This document shows, one piece after another, positions 56,944-64,000 of a DNA stretch of 64,000 nucleotides. The stretch's first letter is position 1, and each line of letters opens with the position of its first letter. A program made the position numbers and the translations under genes. Below the pieces are notes generated by a model. That model ran no database searches. It was given only the letters and a program-made list of their open reading frames with translations, and was not told the DNA's origin. Source of the DNA: CAVVGZ01 sp963841845 (GTDB taxonomy: Bacteria; Chloroflexota; Anaerolineae; Anaerolineales; Anaerolineaceae). The stretch lies in the NCBI GenBank assembly GCA_963841845.1, contig CAWJEG010000007.1:124001-188000 (forward strand), read 5' to 3'.

Positions 56944-58467
56944 TTATAATACCAGGTCGGATGGAGGAAATACACGGATTGCTGCCTCCCCGCTTACTGG
57001 ACACTTGAACTCGCAGATCCCGCAGCCTATACAGAATTCTCCCTTTATAAATGGCTGCTGGATGGCAAATGATTCACCCTGGTCATCCTGAAGGTTTACC
57101 ACCTGCAGCCCAATAGCTTTATTAGCCACAGGACATACTTCCTCACACACAATGCAGGGAGTTGCATACGCCCAGGGCAAACAGCGATTCTTATCGATGC
57201 TTGCCAATCCAATCGGATAGGATTTTTTCTGCTCTAAATCCATCGGCACCAATGCCCCGCTAGGGCAGACATCCACACAGGCTTTGCAATTTAACATGCA
57301 ATAACCCAGGCGCGGTACCAGACGGGGAGTTAATATGTTCTGCCAACCAGTCTCAAAGAGTGTTGGCTGTAACCCCTGGGTTGGACACACCCGGATACAT
57401 TCACTGCATCGGATGCAAAGAGAAAAAAATGCAGGCAGCGCAGCCCCGGGCGGATAAACTAGATTTGGGTGGCTGCCCTTGACAACCGGCTCAATATTTG
57501 CCAGGGCTGCAACCCCTGCGGCTGCTGCAAAACTTGACAATATGGCGCGCCTGCCTGGATCATAATCCTGACTCGTCGCTGCTTTGTACTTGGGAATCTG
57601 CCAGACAAAGGAAGCTGAATTCCTGGAACAATTTACCATACAGTCATAACAAACCAGGCATTCTGCCGGGTCACTTTGATAGTTCTTTTGTGGGTTTATG
57701 GTTCCTGTCGGACATTTGTAACTACAAATACCGCATCCCGAACAGGAATTATTAACCATCCTTCTTGTGAGTGAGAACCGTGAAATCAATCCCAGCAGTG
57801 CCCCCGACGGGCATAGATACCTACACCAGAATCTTTCCGTCATCCAGTTCAATCCAACCAGAAATAAGAATAGTAGGAATATTGGTAAGGCATTGATGAA
57901 AATAGGTTGAACATCTAGGAATAACGGATAGGAAACTGCCTGGTGAAACCAATCCAGAAAACCCCACAAGGTTTCAAACTGATAGAAAAAAATCTCTGTT
58001 TGTAATACTGCCGCCCGTATCGCAGGCCATATCGCAGCGGAGAGTGTTCGATTCAGGTTGGATATCGGATCAAGCAGAATCATCGAGATGCTGCCAAAAA
58101 ATCCTGCAAAAATTGTTACCAATAAAAGAATGTATTTTACACTTCGCCAGGATTCGGATATTGTAAAGGGCTTGCGGTTTTTTGGACTCAGAACTTGCAG
58201 AAGCGTCCCAAGTGGACAAATCCAACCGCACCACACCCTTCCAAATAATAAAGTAAGGATCAGAGTGACTCCACCGATGGCAAAAGCTGGAATCCATGCC
58301 CGCCCAGCCAGCATCACCATAAACCCCGTTAATGGATTGAGGCGGAAGAACAAACTTTCAAGGCCAAAATGGATGGCATAGATGGATTGTAAAGACAAAT
58401 ACAGGAAAAATCCCAGGGATAAAACCTGAATTATCCGGCGGAGTGACTGCCATGATTTTGCACTCAA
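56944..58467 (-). CDS. NapH-like membrane polyferredoxin fused to a NapG-like Fe-S domain
   Basis: 507 residues. N-terminal part: several membrane helices with the NapH CxxxCP motifs (CGWICPLGTLL and CRYLCPSGALL), then a ferredoxin domain (CSGCGICSYKCPTG, CLVCYDCMVNC). Near residue 305 a twin-Arg motif DPGRRAILSSFAAAAGVAALA appears, as in the signal of NapG-type proteins, followed by four further Cys clusters (CIRCSECIRVCP, CKACVDVCP, CIVCEEVCP, CIGCGICEFKCP). It begins at TTG 58467, overlapping the stop of the DUF362 gene, so the two are coupled. Likely an electron-transfer component between the quinone pool and a periplasmic partner; the terminal enzyme is not known. Confidence 0.85.
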   Translation of the reverse strand: MSAKSWQSLRRIIQVLSLGFFLYLSLQSIYAIHFGLESLFFRLNPLTGFMVMLAGRAWIPAFAIGGVTLILTLLFGRVWCGWICPLGTLLQVLSPKNRKPFTISESWRSVKYILLLVTIFAGFFGSISMILLDPISNLNRTLSAAIWPAIRAAVLQTEIFFYQFETLWGFLDWFHQAVSYPLFLDVQPIFINALPIFLLFLFLVGLNWMTERFWCRYLCPSGALLGLISRFSLTRRMVNNSCSGCGICSYKCPTGTINPQKNYQSDPAECLVCYDCMVNCSRNSASFVWQIPKYKAATSQDYDPGRRAILSSFAAAAGVAALANIEPVVKGSHPNLVYPPGAALPAFFSLCIRCSECIRVCPTQGLQPTLFETGWQNILTPRLVPRLGYCMLNCKACVDVCPSGALVPMDLEQKKSYPIGLASIDKNRCLPWAYATPCIVCEEVCPVANKAIGLQVVNLQDDQGESFAIQQPFIKGEFCIGCGICEFKCPVSGEAAIRVFPPSDLVL

Positions 58468-59516
58468 ACTGAGAATTCCTCCATTTTTATGGAACTCAGA
58501 TCCATTGTGCCCAGTCCCATATCGGCAGATGCCTGAATATATGGTATATCTGTGGCAGCCATTCCGAAGAGGCTGGCAGCAAAAGTATCGGCAGCCACAA
58601 TATCAGCACTGGCTATCACCTGGTTGGTGGTTTTGACATCATTCAAATCTCCGCCAGTGGGGCCATTACGTGTAAGAATCCTCACTGCATCAATCACTGT
58701 GAGTTCCGGTTTCACCATGCTGACAAGATCTGCCACTCGTTGACCCAAATTGCCATGCATTGCGCTGGGCCTGTTGATCACCCCTAACATGTTTTTGCCG
58801 CCCAAAGTCAGCCTGGCAAGTCCGTGGGTTTTAGCAATCGGAACATTGATGACGACATCGGTTTCGATAATGGGAATATAAAACTCCCATTCGTTTAAAT
58901 CACGTCCATCGGGAATAGGAAAAACGCTGTATTTATTGCGGTTCATCACTTCCATCTCCCCGCCAGCCTGACCAACAGCCTCAGCGATTCCGCTTCGCTG
59001 GTAAGCACTTTCTGCAGATCCTCCAAATGGATTATCCATAACCCTTACTTTTTTTGCGCCGGCCGCCAGGCACATTTTTACCAGCGCGGCAACTACCCAT
59101 GGATTGGTTGTCGCTGCATACTCATAAGAATAATAATCGGTGCAGATATTCGGTTTTATGATGACATCATTCCCTGGATGAACAAATTTTTCCATGCCCC
59201 CCAATGCCGCAATTGCTGCGTTGGTGATGGTTTCTGCATCCTCACCGTGCACGACTGAAAGATAGGTTAATCCAGATGGTCCAGTTTCGGGTGTTACCCC
59301 GCCCGCCGCCGTGTTAGTCACTGACGGTATGTTTTTTACAGGTACAGGAGTGTCGGTTGACCTAGTTGTCACAGAATCGGGGTTTAGCCCATCTGGATTT
59401 GGTTCGCTATCTTCTTTTTTATTTATACCGCATGCAGTAAGAATTGTACCCGCGCCCGCCAATCCAAGGAATCGGACAAAATCTCTTCTTGAGTATTTGT
59501 TATTCTTGTTTATCAA
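58464..59516 (-). CDS. DUF362 protein with a Tat lipoprotein signal
   Basis: About 350 residues from TTG 59516, which has GGAGG eleven bases upstream (an in-frame TTG at 59562-59564 opens a longer frame without a ribosome site). Signal: SRRDFVRFLGLAGAGTILTAC, a twin-Arg motif with a lipobox-like LTAC, so exported folded and lipid-anchored. After a Thr/Pro/Asp-rich linker comes the DUF362 domain (VIIKPNICTDYYSYEYAATTNPWVVAALVKM, NVPIAKTHGLARLTLGGKNMLGV). The partner Fe-S protein is translated from the overlapping gene. Function unknown. Confidence 0.83.
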   Translation of the reverse strand: MINKNNKYSRRDFVRFLGLAGAGTILTACGINKKEDSEPNPDGLNPDSVTTRSTDTPVPVKNIPSVTNTAAGGVTPETGPSGLTYLSVVHGEDAETITNAAIAALGGMEKFVHPGNDVIIKPNICTDYYSYEYAATTNPWVVAALVKMCLAAGAKKVRVMDNPFGGSAESAYQRSGIAEAVGQAGGEMEVMNRNKYSVFPIPDGRDLNEWEFYIPIIETDVVINVPIAKTHGLARLTLGGKNMLGVINRPSAMHGNLGQRVADLVSMVKPELTVIDAVRILTRNGPTGGDLNDVKTTNQVIASADIVAADTFAASLFGMAATDIPYIQASADMGLGTMDLSSIKMEEFSV

Positions 59517-59845
59517 TTGAAATATTACCTCCTGAATACCCTGTTCACTGGGTCCTCCTTGCAAGGATCTGGCAATTAGGTTCGTTCCCTGGAAATCATA
59601 CTCACTTGAGTATTATAAGAGTCTACCATTTAAATAGTTTTTTGTTGAGGACGGCAATCATTCCTTATGCCCTACTGTCAATCCCTGCGTGTATATTTAC
59701 TCCATCGCATTAATATATAGCCCATCCGCTTAATGAGTGATTTTTCCCGGTCGATTATTGGCATAAAACGATACGTGGAGTTGCTAAAGCCATCCCTGCC
59801 CGGTAGGGCATTTTATTCATTCTTAAATATATTGAATATTTGTTC

Positions 59846-59874
59846 TTGACACAGAACGTTTGTTCTGTTATACT
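59846..59874 (+). promoter_or_regulatory. lexA promoter
   Basis: TTGACA (59846-59851), exactly 17-base spacer, TATACT (59869-59874), 45 bases before the lexA start. Confidence 0.85.
59851..59868. promoter_or_regulatory. SOS box (LexA operator)
   Basis: Perfect 18-base palindrome with arms ACAGAAC and GTTCTGT around GTTT, containing GAAC-N4-GTTC, the LexA site of Gram-positive bacteria. It fills the spacer of the lexA promoter, so LexA would block its own transcription. Confidence 0.85.
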
Positions 59875-59918
59875 AATTTTAGGTTTTAGGATCGAATAAT
59901 TACTTGAGGAGTTGAATC

Positions 59919-60632
59919 ATGGTACGTAAAAAGGCTGGGCTCAGTGAAAGACATCGGAAAATTATGCAGTTTCTGGATAAATTTAACGATGATAATGGGT
60001 ATTCACCGTCGATTCGACAAATCGGAGAAGCTATAAACGTAAACTCAACCTCACTTGTGGATTATTACCTCCGCCAGTTGGAAGGGATGGAATACATCGA
60101 GCGAGACCATCATGTGTCCAGGAGCATCCGGGTTCTCAAACCGGTTACCACCAACATCTTGGGACAGGCTGTCCAAAATGCAACCCGTGCCGTCAGTGAT
60201 ATCCTTATGGTTCCCCTTTATGGAAAAATCTTTGCTAGTTCTCCCATACCGGTCCCCTCTTCGGATCTGAGTTATTTTGATCCGGAAAGCAGTGTTGAAA
60301 TCGCCCGAAGTATGCTTCCTGCTAAAGAGAGTACCAAGGAATTGTATGCATTGGAGGTGGAAGGAGATTCGATGATTGACGCCATGATTAACGATGGGGA
60401 TATCATCATTATGAAACCATCCCAGGAGGCAAATAATGGGGAGATGGTTGCTGTCTGGCTTGATGATAACGACGAAACTACCCTTAAATACTTCTACAAG
60501 GAAAAAGACCGCATCCGCCTTCAGCCTGCCAATCCTACAATGGGACCTATTTACATCAATGAAGAAAGACACCTGCGCATCATGGGCAAGGTCGTCATGG
60601 TAATCCGTCAGATCAGAAGTATGGCTGCCTGA
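59919..60632 (+). CDS. lexA: LexA repressor
   Basis: 237 residues, ribosome site GAGGAG. N-terminal winged helix (HRKIMQFLDKFNDDNGYSPSIRQIGEAINVNSTSLVDYYLRQLE), C-terminal S24 peptidase domain with Ser in EGDSMIDAMI (about 150) and Lys in TTLKYF (about 190). The scissile bond that is Ala-Gly in E. coli reads Ala-Ser here (YGKIFASSPIPV). The linker between the domains is longer than in E. coli. Autoregulated through the SOS box in its promoter. A group II intron remnant begins about 16 bases after the stop. Confidence 0.93.
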   Translation: MVRKKAGLSERHRKIMQFLDKFNDDNGYSPSIRQIGEAINVNSTSLVDYYLRQLEGMEYIERDHHVSRSIRVLKPVTTNILGQAVQNATRAVSDILMVPLYGKIFASSPIPVPSSDLSYFDPESSVEIARSMLPAKESTKELYALEVEGDSMIDAMINDGDIIIMKPSQEANNGEMVAVWLDDNDETTLKYFYKEKDRIRLQPANPTMGPIYINEERHLRIMGKVVMVIRQIRSMAA

Positions 60633-60647
60633 CAATCATATGGTTTA

Positions 60648-61147
60648 TAATCGAGTAGGGAGCGGTGACTAACCGCTCCCTCTCACACCACCGGACATGC
60701 GGGTCCGCATCCGGCGGTTCATCAAGCAATACGCAGTTCTTGATACCGAATTTTAATGCTCTTCAGCCCTAAGTCCCGAAAATATCCGTTGCTTAGGGCT
60801 TCATTTATCACAGGTGAGGCGGCCATGTGCCAGGGACTGTCACCTACTGCACCTAATCCAGCCCGCCATTTCGGTACGCCCAGCTTTACCAACTCTCGGT
60901 AGCGGGTCGTCCCTCTCTTCCATCGTTTCCAGACCATCTGTCTCAGCCTTCGTCGTATCCATTTGTCCTGTTCTGCATAAATACTCGGCGTTTTCGCCTG
61001 CCGGTAGTATCCTATCCACCCTACTATGTAGGTATTGATTTCTCGGATAATATCTTCCAGCTTGCCCGACCGGGTACGCTTGGTCAGGCGACGGAGCTTG
61101 TCACGGAACCTTTCCAGACTCCGTCCAGCTACTCGTATGAGCAAATT
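60648..61147 (-). mobile_element. Group II intron, 5'-truncated
   Basis: On the minus strand, after the reverse-transcriptase/maturase remnant, the sequence carries the 3' RNA domains of a bacterial group II intron: a hairpin with arms AACCGCCGGATGCGG and GTCCGGTGG (domain V-like), then a second hairpin GGGAGCGG/CCGCTCCC (domain VI) ending at ACTCGAT near 60648. The 5' part, including the RT domain, is missing; the break is next to the 30-base palindrome at 61148. The element cannot move by itself. Confidence 0.75.
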
Positions 61148-61198
61148 ACCTGGTTGTCTCCCGGGAGACAACCAGGTGTTATTTAAATTTCCTGGCAC
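60722..61198 (-). pseudogene. Group II intron reverse transcriptase/maturase, C-terminal fragment
   Basis: 158-codon frame of which the part from GNLLIRVAGRSLERF onward belongs to the maturase (X/GIIM) domain: FRDKLRRLTKRT, IIREINTYIVGWIGYYRQA, WIRRRLRQMVWKRWKRG, ELVKLGVP, and the ending SNGYFRDLGLKSI. The reverse-transcriptase palm with the YADD box is absent. The first ~17 codons come from the palindrome and flanking DNA rather than the intron, and the start is not natural. Confidence 0.8.
61148..61177. repeat. 30-base perfect palindrome at the broken end of the group II intron
   Basis: Two 15-base arms, ACCTGGTTGTCTCCC and GGGAGACAACCAGGT, meet without any loop. A perfect uninterrupted palindrome this long is not expected by chance. 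It lies exactly where similarity to the intron protein begins. It could be a relic of the insertion/truncation event, a protein-binding site or, as RNA, a strong stem of the kind some group II introns insert beside. Confidence 0.7.
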
Positions 61199-61287
61199 GG
61201 GTAAAGATCATATTGGCGGGTTATCTATTCATGGTAATAAAGCCGGTTTGGAAGGTTCCAAGGTTCTCAAATATCGAGTCACCCATC

Positions 61288-62037
61288 TCAGGATTGCACA
61301 CGATTTGCTACATAATATTCAATTGCCTTTCTAAAAAACTCGGGTAAATCGGGGTGTATACGGGAGAAAGTAGCATTAAATTCTGGATGGTCGACATACA
61401 TATCTGCCAGTCCAAGCATGCGTTCTTCATCCGGATCATAAAAATAGCGCATATGCTGGTGCCAGCGGGATACTACCGCCTGCACATCTGAACTTCCCGG
61501 ATCTTTTCCAATCAATGCTGCCATGTCACGGTAAATTGCCTGGCCTTCGTTGATGATCTTCTTTTTTTCTTCCAGACTATAGCTGTTCCAATCAATCACC
61601 CCATCAAAGGCATGCTCCCCGTAACGTTCTCGGATTTCTTTCTCATATTCTTTCTGCTTTTCTTCACTAAAACCCTCAAACAACGCATCGTCTTTCATAG
61701 TTTCTCCTTCCACTAGTTGCATAATAGTCATATCGACAGTGTGTAACAATTGTTGAATATTTCCGATTTGCTCGGTCAGGGTATTGCGGTGGAACTTCAG
61801 AGCATCCACCAGATTGAAGTTTGGGTGGTCCAGTATAGCTCGAATTTTCTGCAGGTCAAAACCCAACCGTTTGTAGAACAGGATCTGCTGCAGCCGCACT
61901 GCAGAATCTGAATTATAGTAGCGGTAGCCATTTCTCCCGTGTGATGCTGGCTTGAGCAGGTCTATCTGATCATAAAAACGCAGCATCCGGGTGGTTACTC
62001 CCGCCAACCTGGCCAGTTCTTTAATCGTATACATCAT
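61288..62037 (-). CDS. MerR-family regulator with TipAS-like effector domain
   Basis: 249 residues. N-terminal MerR helix-turn-helix and wing (YTIKELARLAGVTTRMLRFYDQIDLLKPASHGRNGYRYYNSDSAVRLQQILFYKRLGFDLQKI), dimerising helix, and a TipA-type C-terminal domain (EEKQKEYEKEIRERYGEHA, SRWHQHMRYFYDP, MYVDHPEFNATF). TipA-like proteins bind thiopeptides or other hydrophobic drugs. Its own promoter has the 19-base spacer typical of MerR control. No target transporter is adjacent. Confidence 0.9.
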   Translation of the reverse strand: MMYTIKELARLAGVTTRMLRFYDQIDLLKPASHGRNGYRYYNSDSAVRLQQILFYKRLGFDLQKIRAILDHPNFNLVDALKFHRNTLTEQIGNIQQLLHTVDMTIMQLVEGETMKDDALFEGFSEEKQKEYEKEIRERYGEHAFDGVIDWNSYSLEEKKKIINEGQAIYRDMAALIGKDPGSSDVQAVVSRWHQHMRYFYDPDEERMLGLADMYVDHPEFNATFSRIHPDLPEFFRKAIEYYVANRVQS

Positions 62038-62055
62038 AAGGATCCTTCTGAGACC

Positions 62056-62086
62056 ATCTTACACTATGACGTAATGTTAATGTCAA
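62056..62086 (-). promoter_or_regulatory. MerR-type promoter with 19-base spacer
   Basis: Minus strand TTGACA (62081-62086), a 19-base spacer and TAAGAT (62056-62061), with imperfect dyad symmetry across the spacer. The extended spacer is the signature of promoters activated by MerR-family proteins; it lies directly upstream of the MerR gene, so autoregulation is likely. Confidence 0.75.
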
Positions 62087-62205
62087 GGGGCTATCAGCTG
62101 GATTAAAGTACAGGATTGGTTAAATAGTATTCGCCCATCCATTGATAACAATTCTCATAAATTTGCTGCACGATGGATAGGCGGACCCGGGGAGCATGGA
62201 AGGTG

Positions 62206-63525
62206 TTATTCGATTTTTACAAAAGCAGCAGCATCTAAGGGGATTTCTCCGGCCTGGCCGCCATCCGCCTGCATACCCAGGGATAGTTGGGCAGTATCCT
62301 TATAAATCTCAGGTATCTCCCAGGTTCCCAGGGAAACCCACTGGCTTTCTGTATAGTTCCCCATGAACAATTGAATGGTTGCATTGGCCGCCTCATCAGA
62401 AAAATCGCCCCCATTAAAATAAACGCGGTAATTCAGCTGTCCGTTCCCGTTTACTTTTGGAATCCATACCAAAACCTGGTATTTCCCATAGGGAAGTTTA
62501 TCAATAGGCGTATAGTTGGCTTTTACCCCATCCGCCGGGTTTATTAATACCTGGTACTGGTTTCCCCAGGCTAATGACTCATTGAGGTATGTCCAATAAT
62601 CGGTGGCTTCTACCTTTGCTTCAGTCTCATCAATCACATAACGGAGCTGTCCTGGTGGAAGCTTCTCCAGGATCTGCATCCCGCTGTCAGGCATATGTAC
62701 AAGGGCAATCCTGTCCACAGCCACAATTGTGTAATCATCCCGCTGACCCCATGACGTAGAAACCGAGAGCAGCTCAGGGGTATCCAACCAGTAAACACCA
62801 ATCGGCTGCCAAAGGTCTAATTGTTGGGCAGGATCACTGTAACTGGTCTTGTAATCCACTCTGTTTTCACCAAGCAGCGGGGATAATTGCCGTTCCCCTA
62901 GTTTCACAACAAAATCAAGAATACCTCCTGAAGAGAGAACCGTATCAAGGACATAAATTTGATAAAGACCGGGTTGCAGAGCAACATCCATCTGCCAGTT
63001 GGCTGACATGGTATCAAATGTGCCGTAGGTAGCGTGATAGGAGTTGTCTATATCGATAGCCATCTGGGTGGCGATCTGTTCGGAATTTATCCAGAGCGGG
63101 TTACTGAATTCAGGAACTGGTGTGACCAGGACGTCATCGTCCAGGACAACAACTTCGAGACCAGAGGAATAAATTGGTGGATCCATCGACTCGGGGTCAG
63201 AAGCTAGGCCTATCGAATCCGGGTACAAATCCATGGTCGGGGTTGCGATTATGGTTGGTGTTGCAGATGGTGTGGTTGTGCGGGTAGGTGCCGGTGTAAA
63301 TGTCGGCGGTCGAGGGGTCGGGGTTGGCGTTCCCACGGCCAGAACCTTGAACACCGGGAAGTTCCACCATAACACCAGGCCAACCAGTAAGAGTAAACCA
63401 CCCACTGGAGGCAGAATTTTTTGTAATATTGGCTTCTTGCTTGCAGGAGGAAGCTGATTATTTTCGATTTCGTTTTGTTTTTCCAAAGTCACTGATTGAT
63501 TATATCCTTCTTTATTATTGATCAT
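62206..63525 (-). CDS. Membrane-anchored protein with Thr/Pro stalk and beta-sandwich domains
   Basis: About 439 residues from ATG 63525 (AAAGG upstream). A cytoplasmic N terminus of about 35 residues, one membrane helix (VGGLLLLVGLVLWWNF), a Thr/Pro-rich stalk (TPTPTPRPPTFTPAPTRTTT and so on) and about 320 extracellular residues made of two or three beta-sandwich repeats: LQPGLYQIYVLDTVLSSG, LPYGKYQVLVWIPKVNGNGQ, SQWVSLGTWEIPEIYKDT and a closing PLDAAAFVKIE. The C-terminal part resembles golvesin/xanthan-lyase-type carbohydrate-associated domains. Function unknown; a cell-surface role is likely. Confidence 0.75.
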   Translation of the reverse strand: MINNKEGYNQSVTLEKQNEIENNQLPPASKKPILQKILPPVGGLLLLVGLVLWWNFPVFKVLAVGTPTPTPRPPTFTPAPTRTTTPSATPTIIATPTMDLYPDSIGLASDPESMDPPIYSSGLEVVVLDDDVLVTPVPEFSNPLWINSEQIATQMAIDIDNSYHATYGTFDTMSANWQMDVALQPGLYQIYVLDTVLSSGGILDFVVKLGERQLSPLLGENRVDYKTSYSDPAQQLDLWQPIGVYWLDTPELLSVSTSWGQRDDYTIVAVDRIALVHMPDSGMQILEKLPPGQLRYVIDETEAKVEATDYWTYLNESLAWGNQYQVLINPADGVKANYTPIDKLPYGKYQVLVWIPKVNGNGQLNYRVYFNGGDFSDEAANATIQLFMGNYTESQWVSLGTWEIPEIYKDTAQLSLGMQADGGQAGEIPLDAAAFVKIE

Positions 63526-63673
63526 CCGGGCCTTTATTATAACGATGAACTGCCAATCCACAAAGCCAAATAATCCGTGAATATCCTCATTTATAGATCG
63601 CAGACATGGTTAATCATTAGTGTATAATAAATCCCTCTAGTCAAAAATTTTTACAGTTGCAGGGAGAAATCGC

Positions 63674-64000
63674 ATGGACACGAGCAAAAAAGAAATAATT
63701 CGAACCGATAAGGCTCCAAAGGCTATAGGTCCATATTCGGTAGCCATTCGCTATCAAAATTTAGTATTCGCCTCCGGGCAAATCCCCATCAATCCACAAA
63801 CCGGGGAGTTGGTGGGTGGAGAAATTGAACAGCAGACTCACCAGGTGCTCACCAACATCAAAAATGTCCTTGAAGCAGCCGGCAGTTCACTTGAGCATGC
63901 ATTGAAGTGCACTGTTTTCTTAAAGAATATGGGGGATTTTTCCCGCATGAATGCCGTCTACGCTGAGTATTTCAAGGTTGATCCCCCCGCACGCTCGGCG
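63674..64000 (+). CDS. RidA (YjgF/UK114) family protein, partial at the window end
   Basis: Reactive intermediate (2-aminoacrylate/imine) deaminase. ATG 63674 with GGGAG eight bases upstream. MDTSKKEIIRTDKAPKAIGPYSVAIRY, then VFASGQIPINPQTGELVGG, QQTHQVLTNIKNVLEAAGSS and KCTVFLKNMGDFSRMNAVYAEYF, the full family pattern; the ending with the catalytic Arg region (PPARSA) is reached at the edge of the window, with about 20 residues missing. It would protect against imines released by PLP enzymes, of which this window has several. Confidence 0.9.
   Translation, partial: MDTSKKEIIRTDKAPKAIGPYSVAIRYQNLVFASGQIPINPQTGELVGGEIEQQTHQVLTNIKNVLEAAGSSLEHALKCTVFLKNMGDFSRMNAVYAEYFKVDPPARSA

Larger units (their letters stand above)
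59565..59918. other. Intergenic region upstream of lexA and the DUF362 operon
   Basis: About 350 bases between divergent genes. The lexA promoter and SOS box are in the right part (59846-59874). The left part holds the unassigned leader of the DUF362 gene and a cluster of ACTTGAGTATTATAAG near 59606. I see no gene. Confidence 0.55.

Noticed and set aside
1..64000. tRNA, rRNA, CRISPR arrays, insertion sequences with terminal repeats, replication origin
   Set aside because: I looked for cloverleaf-like stretches, regular spaced repeats and transposase motifs and found none apart from the group II intron remnant.

Overview
The window looks like chromosomal DNA from an anaerobic or fermentative bacterium, most likely a Chloroflexota (Anaerolineae-like) genome. 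The hints are lipoproteins whose mature start is a Val/Glu-rich repeat linker (42438-43394), a surface protein with a Thr/Pro-rich stalk (62206-63525), a Gram-positive-style SOS box (GAAC-N4-GTTC) in front of lexA, ferredoxin-linked indolepyruvate oxidoreductase with ADP-forming acyl-CoA synthetase, and frequent TTG/GTG starts. Taxonomy is inferred from these traits; no rRNA is present.

Region 1 (about 0.1-10 kb, minus strand) is a peptide and amino-acid catabolic run: DppB/DppC-type permeases, a class I/II aminotransferase, an M24 peptidase homologue with unusual metal ligands, a DUF885 (HExxPGH) peptidase, an Ldh2-type dehydrogenase, a DUF362 protein, a D-2-hydroxyacid dehydrogenase and an aminotransferase-fold protein that lacks the PLP lysine. 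A 630-base divergent control region separates it from region 2.

Region 2 (10.6-20.3 kb, plus) begins with a tandemly duplicated pair of small unidentified genes (a beta-rich, cyclophilin-like protein followed by a helical protein). It continues with a complete branched-chain-amino-acid-type ABC transporter (livHMGF), two short-chain dehydrogenases, and one lipoprotein that carries two complete periplasmic binding domains in series.

Region 3 (20.4-34 kb, plus) holds a HisC-like aminotransferase, a divergent dhaKL pair, an acetoacetate-decarboxylase homologue, a GntR/FCD regulator, iorAB, an ADP-forming acyl-CoA synthetase, a canonical dhaKL pair and a full-length DhaM (EIIA-HPr-EI) phosphorelay. 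It ends at a bidirectional terminator facing the minus-strand xanthine-dehydrogenase-type hydroxylase genes and their IclR regulator (34.0-38.7 kb).

Region 4 (39-47 kb, plus) carries an M20 homologue without the catalytic Glu pair, a polar amino-acid ABC transporter, a DUF3830 protein, a DUF6282 protein and a TIM-barrel isomerase, closed by a strong terminator. Region 5 (47.7-54.1 kb) is a TCA block: citrate synthase, a second IclR regulator, isocitrate dehydrogenase and aconitase. Region 6 (54.2-64 kb) is housekeeping and envelope: YciH/SUI1, MFS transporter, PPK2, a NapH/NapG-like polyferredoxin with a Tat-exported DUF362 partner, lexA, a 5'-truncated group II intron, a TipA-like MerR regulator, a stalked surface protein and a RidA homologue running off the end.

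Many genes in 0-20.3 kb, and three in 30.8-35.1 kb, are broken by single-base frameshifts although both halves remain conserved; 20.3-30.8 kb and 35.2-64 kb have none. I annotate these as single genes and flag each shift. Assembly error is the simplest explanation, but decay of an accessory locus is not excluded.
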